Shown: positions 55,313-63,106 of the stretch, piece by piece
Layout: the number at the start of each line of letters is the position of its first letter
Numbering within the stretch: position 1 is the stretch's first letter
Assembly (NCBI GenBank): GCA_964293475.1
Contig: CAXYYJ010000024.1
Span: 11,631 to 75,630 of the forward strand
Source: UBA12170 sp964293475
GTDB lineage: Bacteria; Bacteroidota; Bacteroidia; Bacteroidales; UBA12170
Direction: 5' to 3'
DNA: 64,000 nucleotides
The notes under the pieces: model-generated
Told to the model about the DNA's origin: nothing
Database searches by the model: none
What the model saw: the letters and a program-made list of their open reading frames with translations, nothing else
Program-made: the position numbers and the translations under genes

Positions 55313-55894
55313 CTATTTTGATGTTACTCTCGTTAATACAAAGAAAAAGTGCTCGGGAAGGTCGCGGGAATCCATGTATCCCAAAAGGGTGTTCTCGTCA
55401 ACTTTTCTAAAACTATCGATGATGGCTTTTTCGTCGTAAACCATGGCTGCACTTACTTTGCCCCTATGCTCCACCATTCTGAGTCGCGCTGTGGGATTGC
55501 TTGTGGAAACAAAACCGCGAATGAGCAAAATAAATCCTTTTAACAAGCTGCTGTTCTTTTTGGCAAACAAAAGCAGTTTTTTATATTTAAAAGTGGCATA
55601 GAAAGGGTTCAGTGCAAAGGTGGTCTTTCCGTCTCTTTTAAAATACAAAAGCGGATGTACCGTTTCGGTATCGATAAACTCTTTTCCAAACCAGCCGCTT
55701 TCTTCCAATAACCCGTCTAAGGTTGCTCCGGTTTTAAAGGAACTGCCTCTCCATCGTCCAATCATAAAAACGGAATCCACAGTGTCTAAATCATCGTAGA
55801 TTTTTAAAGCATCTTCGGTGCTACAATAACCGAGTTTTACAATTTCGTGGAAGCTTTTCATGACAGGGGTTGAATTGAATAAGTTTATTCCCAA
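55313..55894 (-). CDS. GXWXG/DUF4334 domain protein
   Basis: A 193-residue soluble protein with the GXWXG motif in MIGRWRGSSFKTG (about 45) followed by LLEESGWFGKEF, and a DUF4334-type C-terminal half including RLRMVEHRGKVSAAMVYD and IDSFRKVDENTLLGYMD (each given as short parts). Proteins of this pair of domains are widespread and of unknown function, often near oxidoreductases, as here. Met at 55861 (MKSFHEI) is an alternative start and gives a length closer to the domain. Cotranscribed with the SDR. Confidence 0.78.
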   Translation of the reverse strand: MGINLFNSTPVMKSFHEIVKLGYCSTEDALKIYDDLDTVDSVFMIGRWRGSSFKTGATLDGLLEESGWFGKEFIDTETVHPLLYFKRDGKTTFALNPFYATFKYKKLLLFAKKNSSLLKGFILLIRGFVSTSNPTARLRMVEHRGKVSAAMVYDEKAIIDSFRKVDENTLLGYMDSRDLPEHFFFVLTRVTSK

Positions 55895-55941
55895 ATTTAT
55901 GAAAAATTGTTCTGTGAAATTCTGAATGGTGTTTTATTTTT

Positions 55942-56247
55942 TTTACCACATTGGTACATGGGAGTCATGGTACTTTCTTTTTTTTAAACACATAGGCACA
56001 TAGGGCACAAAGAATTTTTATTTTTAACCACATAGGCACATAGTGCACAAAGACTTTTTATTTTTAACCACACAGGCACTTAGGGCACAAAGAATTTTTA
56101 TTTTTAACCACATAGGCACATAGGACACAAAGAATTTTTATTTTTAACCACATAGGCACATAAGACACAAAGAATTTCTATTTTAGGCACATTGGGCACA
56201 TAGTTGTTTTCTCTATGTGTTCTTTGTTTCTATGTGGTTATTTTTTT
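55942..56247. repeat. 40-bp tandem repeat block with an inverted copy at one end
   Basis: Five head-to-tail 40-bp units (starts 55984, 56024, 56064, 56104, 56144) with core TTAACCACATAGGCACATAG then GGCACAAAGAATTTTTATTT, a degenerate unit before (from 55942) and a partial unit after (56184-56203). An inverted copy (about 56210-56247, TGTTCTTTG and TATGTGGTTA) could pair with any unit to make a long hairpin. Units differ by a few bases; there are no unique spacers. It lies between the GWxTD lipoprotein gene and the DUF4334-type gene and fills most of the 388-bp gap. Confidence 0.9.
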
Positions 56248-56282
56248 TTCTTTAAAGTACAAAGCAGTATGGCTAGCAGCAT

Positions 56283-57539
56283 TTATTGATTCCGCCAGTT
56301 TTCGACCACTTTATGCCACGATTTTTTATACTCGTAGCTTCTTTCCAAATAGTATTCGTTGCTATAAAACTGATTGCTGGTTTTGGTGAAAACGAATTTC
56401 AAATCGTTATAATCGGCATTGTTTCCATATTCCCAAACTTCCTGATTCTCTTGATAATAAACTCCATCGGGCGGACCATAGACCATAAAAATCATCCCCC
56501 GGTCGGTTTTCCAGCCTTCTTTGTAGGTGGTAAACAGCGTATTGGCCCGTTGCATTCTCGAGTAATAGGTTGACATCATTTCCTGGCTGCGCTCTTTTTT
56601 CCGGCCTTCGAAAAACCAGAATTCTTTGAGGGTATTGGCCGCTGTATCTTGTAACATCAGCACAAACTCCTTTTGGGGAGTGAGATAGCGAAGGGCAAAA
56701 ACTTTTTGTGCATCGGAAGCAATTTGAGGGAAGCCTGTGTAAAATTGCGTGATTGTTTTTCCGGTTTCAGACTCCTGAGTGGACTGAATTACATAGGTTC
56801 CCTGTCCGGGCAACTGAATCACAAAGCTTTCTCCATTTTGAAGTGCTACCTGAAAAACATCGAAGGGCTTGATTTCAGGATTCTCCAGATACCCACTTTC
56901 CGCAAATGGTGCTTTGGCAGGTGAAAACTCTGGTTTATAGTATTTTACAAAACAAACTTGTGCATTGGCATTGCTATGAACAAGTTTTATCTTTTTTCCC
57001 TGACTAATCCAATCCGACCACAATAAGCCATTGTTCTCGTCAACGATTTTAAAATGATCGGGGGAATCGGGAGTTTTATTATACACAGACATCGCTGAGT
57101 ATTTTGGCGTGGTTTGTTTCACAAGCATTTCGAGTTCAATCCAGTAGGAACGATTTGTTCTGAGATTTAAAGGAATCGTGAGCAATACTTCATCTGTGGG
57201 GAGCTTGTCGAAACTCAGCAGATCCGCCATTTTAAAAGTTTCTGATTTTATTAAATCCCGACGGTCTCTCGACCCAAAAACTGAATATCGGAAAGTGGTG
57301 AGACTGTAGGTTTCAAGCTGGTTGTCAGACATTTCGGGAATCATCCTCGGAACCACCCGAATATAAAGCTCCGAAGTGCTGTCGGTGAGATGAAAGAGTT
57401 GTTTTTGCATAAAATTCCCCCCAAATTTTTCCATGTATTCGGGCGCAACATTCTGGCGGGTAAGTTGATATTGATAGGAGCAGGAATTCAGGCTCCATAG
57501 AACCATCAAAAATGCTGATAATCTGACTAATCGTTTCAT
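56283..57539 (-). CDS. GWxTD domain lipoprotein
   Basis: A 418-residue lipoprotein; lipobox LNSC at about residue 20. The N-terminal two thirds are beta-rich (DUF-type sandwich; LYIRVVPRMIPE). Residues about 330-418 hold the GWxTD domain: EGWKTDRGMIFMVYGPPD then VWEYGNN. GWxTD proteins are exported, common in Bacteroidota and Acidobacteria, and of unknown role. It appears monocistronic; the upstream 150 bp before 57691 are divergent to the TonB-C gene. Confidence 0.87.
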   Translation of the reverse strand: MKRLVRLSAFLMVLWSLNSCSYQYQLTRQNVAPEYMEKFGGNFMQKQLFHLTDSTSELYIRVVPRMIPEMSDNQLETYSLTTFRYSVFGSRDRRDLIKSETFKMADLLSFDKLPTDEVLLTIPLNLRTNRSYWIELEMLVKQTTPKYSAMSVYNKTPDSPDHFKIVDENNGLLWSDWISQGKKIKLVHSNANAQVCFVKYYKPEFSPAKAPFAESGYLENPEIKPFDVFQVALQNGESFVIQLPGQGTYVIQSTQESETGKTITQFYTGFPQIASDAQKVFALRYLTPQKEFVLMLQDTAANTLKEFWFFEGRKKERSQEMMSTYYSRMQRANTLFTTYKEGWKTDRGMIFMVYGPPDGVYYQENQEVWEYGNNADYNDLKFVFTKTSNQFYSNEYYLERSYEYKKSWHKVVENWRNQ

Positions 57540-57690
57540 GCTTTAGAATTTTAGAACCTGAAAACAAACCAATTTTTATGCCACAAATAAGAACTAAGCA
57601 TGCTTGAGAATTCTTCAGGCTGTTAAAAATAGTTAGTCCGTTACTATTCCGGCTCAAATTTGCCTAAATTTACAATCAAATTTCACAGCC

Positions 57691-58452
57691 ATGAAGCACA
57701 GGATTTTCACCGTTGTTTTAATGATAATCGTTTCCCAGATTTTTGGGCAATATATCATCCGCGAACCGCAATTGATGGGCGGTTCCTACAATTTTAAAAT
57801 GATTTTTGATAAAGAATTTTATTATCCGCCTCAGGCCATCAGCGAAATGCGCGAAGGCGAAGTAGTTGTTAGTTTTACCATCAACGCTCAGGGCACTCCG
57901 GAGGATTTTAGGGTGACACAATCCGTTCACCCTCAGCTCGACAGCGTATTTATTGACGTTCTGAAATTATGCACCTGGATTCCCGGAACCCGCGATGGGG
58001 TAAATTTTCCTATGGTAATAAAGCAATCACACCAATTCAAAATCAAAAAATACCAAAAGCTTGTGGAAAGACGCGGATATGATGCTCCCCCATTTGCTTT
58101 TCAGCCTTATTCCAAATCTTTAAAAGTTTATGAATTTAAATCGTTGCAACTAACTCCAAAATCCATTTATAAGGGCAAACAAGTGAATATCAATCAGTTT
58201 ATCAGCGAATATATTAAAGTACCTGATGCCGCCTTAAAACAAGGAATTTCAGGGGTTGTGGAGATTGCTTTTATTGTGGAGCCCAGCGGTAGAATCAGCA
58301 ATTTCCGTGAGATAAAAGGTATTGGCGGGGGATGTACCGAAGAAGCCTACCGGCTGATTCAAATGGTGGATTGGGAACCCGGAATGTTGAAAAACGAATA
58401 TGTGCGCAGCGAATATCAAATCAAAGTGAATTTTGGCAAATCGCAGTATTAA
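57691..58452 (+). CDS. Exported protein with two TonB C-terminal-like domains
   Basis: A 253-residue exported protein. Signal peptide to about IFGQ; two TonB-C-like domains follow: about 40-115 (YYPPQAISEMREGEVVVSF, NAQGTPEDFRV, WIPGTRDG) and about 165-250 (VPDAALKQGISGVVEIAF, VEPSGRISNFREIKG, WEPGML). There is no membrane anchor or Pro-rich spacer, so it cannot be a standard TonB energy transducer. It is probably periplasmic and binds an envelope partner. It lies 42 bp upstream of the phosphoesterase gene. Confidence 0.82.
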   Translation: MKHRIFTVVLMIIVSQIFGQYIIREPQLMGGSYNFKMIFDKEFYYPPQAISEMREGEVVVSFTINAQGTPEDFRVTQSVHPQLDSVFIDVLKLCTWIPGTRDGVNFPMVIKQSHQFKIKKYQKLVERRGYDAPPFAFQPYSKSLKVYEFKSLQLTPKSIYKGKQVNINQFISEYIKVPDAALKQGISGVVEIAFIVEPSGRISNFREIKGIGGGCTEEAYRLIQMVDWEPGMLKNEYVRSEYQIKVNFGKSQY

Positions 58453-58494
58453 CCGCATTTTTGCCGCCAATCTGTTAAATCCAAAAACCCAGTC

Positions 58495-59019
58495 ATGAAA
58501 AAAATTGGCCTGCTTTCCGATACTCATGGATTTGTACATGAGCGCATCAAGGTGTTTTTTAAAGATTGCCAGGAGATTTGGCATGCCGGAGATGTCGGAA
58601 GTCAGTCGGTGCTCGATGAGTTGGCACAAATTGCTCCCCTGAGAGTGGTTTATGGAAATATCGACAACCATGTTTTACGGGCTCAATGGCCTGAGGATGC
58701 AGTGTTTGTGGTAGAAGGTGTGAAAGTTTACATGACCCATATTGGTGGTTATCCGGGGCGCTACGATCGCAGAGCATTTCAACTCATTGATGCTCATCTG
58801 CCCGATATTTTTATTTGTGGTCATAGCCATATCTTAAAAGTGATGCCCGATAAAAAACGTAAAATCTTGCATATCAATCCCGGAGCCGCCGGAAACTATG
58901 GTTTCCATCTGAGCATGACTGCCATCAGGTTTGAGCTCGACAGAGGAAGAATTGACAATCTGGAAGTATTTGATTTGCCAAGACCTGGCAGGGAAACACA
59001 TACAACTATGAGCCAATAG
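58495..59019 (+). CDS. YfcE/MJ0936-like metallophosphoesterase
   Basis: A 174-residue calcineurin-like phosphoesterase. Metal-site motifs are all present: LLSDTHG (about 6-12), WHAGDVG, YGNIDNH, MTHIGG, ICGHSHI. Size and order match YfcE, which hydrolyses phosphodiesters such as cAMP or model substrates. Cytoplasmic. The natural substrate is unknown, and the context adds little. Confidence 0.9.
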   Translation: MKKIGLLSDTHGFVHERIKVFFKDCQEIWHAGDVGSQSVLDELAQIAPLRVVYGNIDNHVLRAQWPEDAVFVVEGVKVYMTHIGGYPGRYDRRAFQLIDAHLPDIFICGHSHILKVMPDKKRKILHINPGAAGNYGFHLSMTAIRFELDRGRIDNLEVFDLPRPGRETHTTMSQ

Positions 59020-59127
59020 ACTATATCTCAACATTTTTATCAGTTTTAACAATTCATTTATAATTTATTATAGCAAGCAGATCCTATTTTGTTTAAGTTT
59101 ACACCGAAATAATTAAACAAACAAATC

Positions 59128-60840
59128 ATGATAAAAAAAATACTTACCCTCAGTCTTTTCTTTGCCTCTTTCGCAATATTTGCTCAGGAATGCAAAACCT
59201 ATGCGCTGCATTGGGACAATAATACTCAAAGTGAACATCTTGTAGCACTCGATCCCATCACTGGGGATTATGAAATATTGAACAGCATTCCCAATGTTCA
59301 ATATATTCAACACGGATTTTGGGCCATCAATCCTGATGAAGGGGAGTATTATTTCTATGGAATCAGCCAAAACAACGATGCAAAGCTGTATTCCATCAGC
59401 CTGAAAGACGGAAGCGTTGCCAATGCTATAGATTTCCCCCCTGCTGGATTTAACGGATATGTGAACGAGCTTCATTATCACCCTTTTACCAACAGGCTTT
59501 ATGCATTGCATTGGGATAATGTTGCGGAAATGGAGTTTTTAGTTTCGCTCGATCCGCAAACAGGAGCTGTAGATACTGTTGCCAGCCTACCCAATGTTGA
59601 GATGATACAGTCGGATTTTTCTGCTCTGGATTATTTCAACGACAAATATTATTTCCTGGGGATTGATTTTGATAATAGTGCAAGACTTTATACCATAGAC
59701 CTGAGAACCAACCAGGTTATTGCCAATCCCGTGTTTCCAGAGACCAGCATTGCAGGTGGAGTTAACGAGCTGGAAATTGACATTTTAAGAGGAACACTTT
59801 ATGGTCTGCATTACGACCAGGATGAAATGGCAGAGTATCTGATTCGCATTATTCCCAACAGTGGAGCCATTGAAAAAATCAGCTTAATACCTGATGTTCA
59901 AATGATTCAAGCAGGATTTTCAGCTTTAAACAGCCACGACCAACAATATTATTTTTATGGCATTAATAGCAACAATGAAGCTCTACTTTATACCATCGAC
60001 CTTACAACTGGCGAAACAATCAGCGCTTCTGCAATTTCTTCGGGACTCAACGGCTCACTCAACGGGCTCAGATTTCCAGTAATAACTCCAGTGGTGCCCA
60101 ATATGAGCGAGACATCCATTTGCACCAACGACAGCTCCCTGATTTTAGCTCCGGAAAATTTCCAGAGTTATCAGTGGAGCAACAATTCCACACTCCCCCA
60201 AATTTATGTGGCCGATTCGTCAGAATATTCTGTGGTTTTAACTAAAGACTATGGCTGTCAGGTTGTTATATACCCACTGCAAATGAATCTCTACGATTGT
60301 GGGGACATTGTTGGTACTCTGGAACAAACTTTGGACAGTTGCTATTTTAACAGCGAAATGGTAGCCATAAGATTTATTGATGAAATTGAAACCACTGCTG
60401 ATTTTGTAAATCTCCGCTGGAATTTTATCACCATTGAACTCGATACATTCCAGTTTGTCATGAGCTATCCCGCCCAATCGGAAGGATTGTATCAAATAGG
60501 AATTGGCTTTAATTGCGATAATAAATCGGAGATACAATATTTCTACGAAATGATTGATATTCAAACACAAAGCCCCACAGGCTTAGCAGAAAATCCGGTT
60601 GACAAAACCATCAAAGTTTATCCCAATCCTGCCCAACAAACATTAAGCATTGAAATGTCTCAGATGCCTTCGGATGCTCAGGTTGAAATATACAATGCTC
60701 ATAATAAACTCGTTAACACTTATCAACTCTCAGCAACCAATTTAAATCAATTGGATATTCAGGATTTATCCACAGGTTTGTACATTTTGGTCATACGGTC
60801 ACCGAAACTTCTCTATACCACCAAATTTATTAAGGAATAG
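59128..60840 (+). CDS. Secreted protein with three 100-residue repeats and T9SS sorting domain
   Basis: A 570-residue secreted protein. Signal peptide to about IFAQ. Three repeats of exactly 300 bp start with YALHWDN (59200), YALHWDN (59500) and YGLHYDQ (59800); each also has a PNVQYIQ- or PDVQMIQ-type centre and an YYFYGI end. The fold is probably beta-propeller- or YncE-like. Residues about 320-485 hold an Ig-like/PKD-type region with Cys (SICTNDSSLIL). The sorting domain is IKVYPNPAQQTLSIEMS to KFIKE. It is exported by the type IX system. Function unknown; a surface or matrix binding role is guessed. Confidence 0.88.
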   Translation: MIKKILTLSLFFASFAIFAQECKTYALHWDNNTQSEHLVALDPITGDYEILNSIPNVQYIQHGFWAINPDEGEYYFYGISQNNDAKLYSISLKDGSVANAIDFPPAGFNGYVNELHYHPFTNRLYALHWDNVAEMEFLVSLDPQTGAVDTVASLPNVEMIQSDFSALDYFNDKYYFLGIDFDNSARLYTIDLRTNQVIANPVFPETSIAGGVNELEIDILRGTLYGLHYDQDEMAEYLIRIIPNSGAIEKISLIPDVQMIQAGFSALNSHDQQYYFYGINSNNEALLYTIDLTTGETISASAISSGLNGSLNGLRFPVITPVVPNMSETSICTNDSSLILAPENFQSYQWSNNSTLPQIYVADSSEYSVVLTKDYGCQVVIYPLQMNLYDCGDIVGTLEQTLDSCYFNSEMVAIRFIDEIETTADFVNLRWNFITIELDTFQFVMSYPAQSEGLYQIGIGFNCDNKSEIQYFYEMIDIQTQSPTGLAENPVDKTIKVYPNPAQQTLSIEMSQMPSDAQVEIYNAHNKLVNTYQLSATNLNQLDIQDLSTGLYILVIRSPKLLYTTKFIKE

Positions 60841-60863
60841 CGGAATTACCCAATATTAACAGG

Positions 60864-60895
60864 AGCCCTTTTCAGTGATGAAAAAGGGCTTTTTT
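60864..60895 (+). terminator. Rho-independent terminator after the T9SS protein
   Basis: Stem AGCCCTTTT (60864-60872) with AAAAGGGCT (60882-60890), short loop, followed by a T tract, beginning 24 bp after the stop. Confidence 0.85.
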
Positions 60896-60952
60896 ATTGG
60901 CTAATTAATAGTAATTTTGCACCACCACAAGCCGAAAAATAAAAGAAATATC

Positions 60953-62209
60953 ATGATAAAAAACATTCTTAAATTTCTTGGTTATTCCCTTATCTTATTG
61001 ATAGTGTTGGTGTTTGGATTGATAGCATACTCTTATTATCTTTTCAACTATTCTAAATACGACGATCCTTTCGCAATCGACAGCAAAAATCTGGCCTACT
61101 TTGCTCCAACATCTGTTGAAGCTCAAAATAGCTTTTTGCAGGAAGCAAAGTTGATTCAGACTTCATTTCCGCAAGCTTTTGTGGGTCATTTTCAGGTTCC
61201 ATCGAAAACAGATACCAGCCTTAAAGTGAATTACCTATATATTCCAGCCGCTGAAGATTCATCGAATTTAATTATCATTTCCAGTGGATTGCATGGTGTT
61301 GAATCGTTTGTGGGGAGTGCGATGCAACAGCTTTTTCTCAAGGAATTTGTTACATCGGATTTGGTAAAAAACACTGGCGTTTTATTGATTCACGGCATCA
61401 ATCCCTACGGATTCAAGTATTCGCGGCGGGTGACTGAAAATAATGTGGATTTGAACCGCAACAGCTATTTGACCGATGTGTCCTACAAGACTGTTAATGA
61501 AGGATATCCATTGGTGAAAGACTTCATCAATCCAACAGGACCACTGAATATGCAAAGCTTTGGTCAGCGGTTTTTCTATGTGAACGCCATTGCTCAAATA
61601 ATTGAGTCGTCCATGCCTGTGCTGCGTCAGGCGGTTCTTCAGGGGCAATATCAATTTGCCGAAGGGCTTTATTTTGGTGGATTTAATCAGGAGCCACAGA
61701 TTGATAGTCTGATTCCGGTGATTTCAGAAATTTCGAACCCCTATAAAAGCATTATGGCTATCGACTTGCACACAGGTTATGGGGAGCGTGCAAAATTGCA
61801 TTTGTTCCCAAACCCTGTGGAAGCTGATTTGAAGAAACGGATGGAAAATCTTTTTAGCGGATATTCCATCGACTGGGGCGATAATGCTGATTTTTATACT
61901 GTTACAGGAGATTTTGTGGGCATAGTTGGCAATATTTGTAAAGGCAAAAACTTCATCCCCATGACTTTTGAATACGGCACTTTGAACAGCCAAACCACTT
62001 TTGGATCGCTTAAATCCATTCAAATAATGGTAGCAGAAAATCAGGGCGCGCAGTATGGATATCTTACAGAAAAAGACAAAGCCACTGTCAATGAATTATT
62101 TATGGAGATGTATTATCCCTCATCCCCTGCATGGCGCTCCCACTGCATTGAACAAACCAGAGATATTTTCCAAACCACTTTACCTAAATACATAAACCAG
62201 GAATTCTAA
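60953..62209 (+). CDS. Membrane-anchored DUF2817/M14-like carboxypeptidase
   Basis: A 418-residue protein. ATG at 60953 is chosen (MIKNILKFLGY, leads into a membrane anchor, about 5-28); the frame reaches a TTG at 60917 inside the promoter-like TAATTTTG. The M14-like metal site is visible: SGLHGVESFVG (His and Glu), then NPYGFKYSRR, VDLNRNSY, IDLHTGYGE (His) and a catalytic Glu in TFEYGT. DUF2817 proteins are zinc carboxypeptidase relatives of unknown substrate. Nine bases separate it from the HELGH membrane protein gene, suggesting cotranscription. Confidence 0.85.
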   Translation: MIKNILKFLGYSLILLIVLVFGLIAYSYYLFNYSKYDDPFAIDSKNLAYFAPTSVEAQNSFLQEAKLIQTSFPQAFVGHFQVPSKTDTSLKVNYLYIPAAEDSSNLIIISSGLHGVESFVGSAMQQLFLKEFVTSDLVKNTGVLLIHGINPYGFKYSRRVTENNVDLNRNSYLTDVSYKTVNEGYPLVKDFINPTGPLNMQSFGQRFFYVNAIAQIIESSMPVLRQAVLQGQYQFAEGLYFGGFNQEPQIDSLIPVISEISNPYKSIMAIDLHTGYGERAKLHLFPNPVEADLKKRMENLFSGYSIDWGDNADFYTVTGDFVGIVGNICKGKNFIPMTFEYGTLNSQTTFGSLKSIQIMVAENQGAQYGYLTEKDKATVNELFMEMYYPSSPAWRSHCIEQTRDIFQTTLPKYINQEF

Positions 62210-62218
62210 CCATTTTTT

Positions 62219-63070
62219 ATGCTGCAAATCTTGTTGGACATTTTCAATTACTTCGTCAGAGTGGGTACCGCAACCTTTCTGCAACTTATTTTTCTTTTGG
62301 GTCCCCTACTCCTGCTGGCTTTTATTATGCATTTGGTGGCTCAAAAAACTGAAAAACTGGGCTATTCAGTTCTGGGTCATAATCTATATATCTATGGATT
62401 TGCGTGGCTTGGAACCATAGTTCACGAATTGGGTCACGCCGTAACAGCCATCGCTTTTGGTCATAAAATAGTTGATATGGAGCTTTTTACGCCCAATTCG
62501 CCCAACGGCACTCTGGGGCACGTGAATCATTCGTTCAATAAAAAAAGCATTTATCAGCGCATTGGGAATTTCTTTATCGGCATTGGGCCCATTTTCTCGG
62601 GTTCTTTGGTTTTATACCTGGCAAGCTGGCTTCTGTTTGGCTTTAGTTTTAGTCTGTTGAACGAGCCGGAAATCAGTAGCGATCATACCTTGAGCTTTCA
62701 CAGTTTCTGGACTTCGACCATCAATGTATTTAGCAATGTTTCCATATATGTTAAAACCATTTTTACCGGTGAAGAAACACAGATATGGAAAATTGTTCTA
62801 TTCATTTATTTGCTTTTTTCGGTGGGGACTTCGGTAACACTAAGCAAGGCCGATGTAAAATCAAGCCTTAATGGATTTATCTATTTTGTTTTTGTTCTGC
62901 TGTTATTCAACATTTTAACTCTTTGGATTGGCGATTTTACCGAAAATGTTTTCAAGAAAGTGGGCGGGTTTTTCTCCGGATTTTATTTCTTTCTGATTTT
63001 GAGTATTCTCATCAATATCGTTTTTATCATTTTATTGAGCTTCCTTCCAAAGCAGAAAGCAACCAAATAA
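62219..63070 (+). CDS. Polytopic membrane protein with HELGH zinc motif
   Basis: A 283-residue integral membrane protein with about six membrane helices. HELGHAVTAIAFGH (about 77-90) sits in a helix, as in M50-type intramembrane proteases, but the second M50 motif (NPDG) is not seen. The protein family is not recognised otherwise. The C-terminal half has helices (FVLLLFNILTLWIG; FFLILSILINIVFIILLSF, in part). It may be an inactive or minimal M50-like protein. It follows the DUF2817 gene by 9 bp. Confidence 0.65.
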   Translation: MLQILLDIFNYFVRVGTATFLQLIFLLGPLLLLAFIMHLVAQKTEKLGYSVLGHNLYIYGFAWLGTIVHELGHAVTAIAFGHKIVDMELFTPNSPNGTLGHVNHSFNKKSIYQRIGNFFIGIGPIFSGSLVLYLASWLLFGFSFSLLNEPEISSDHTLSFHSFWTSTINVFSNVSIYVKTIFTGEETQIWKIVLFIYLLFSVGTSVTLSKADVKSSLNGFIYFVFVLLLFNILTLWIGDFTENVFKKVGGFFSGFYFFLILSILINIVFIILLSFLPKQKATK

Positions 63071-63091
63071 AAACCCACCTTTTGGGGTGGG
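63067..63091 (-). terminator. Rho-independent terminator for the HMG-CoA-lyase-like gene
   Basis: Stem CCCACC/GGTGGG (63074-63079 with 63086-63091), followed on the minus strand by a T tract. It lies 15 bp after the stop of the minus-strand gene and just after the stop of the plus-strand gene, so it may serve both ends. Confidence 0.65.
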
Positions 63092-63106
63092 CTAAATGTT
63101 TCATCA

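Noticed and set aside
55984..56183. CRISPR array
   Set aside because: The 40-bp units abut without unique spacers, and no cas gene is in the window.
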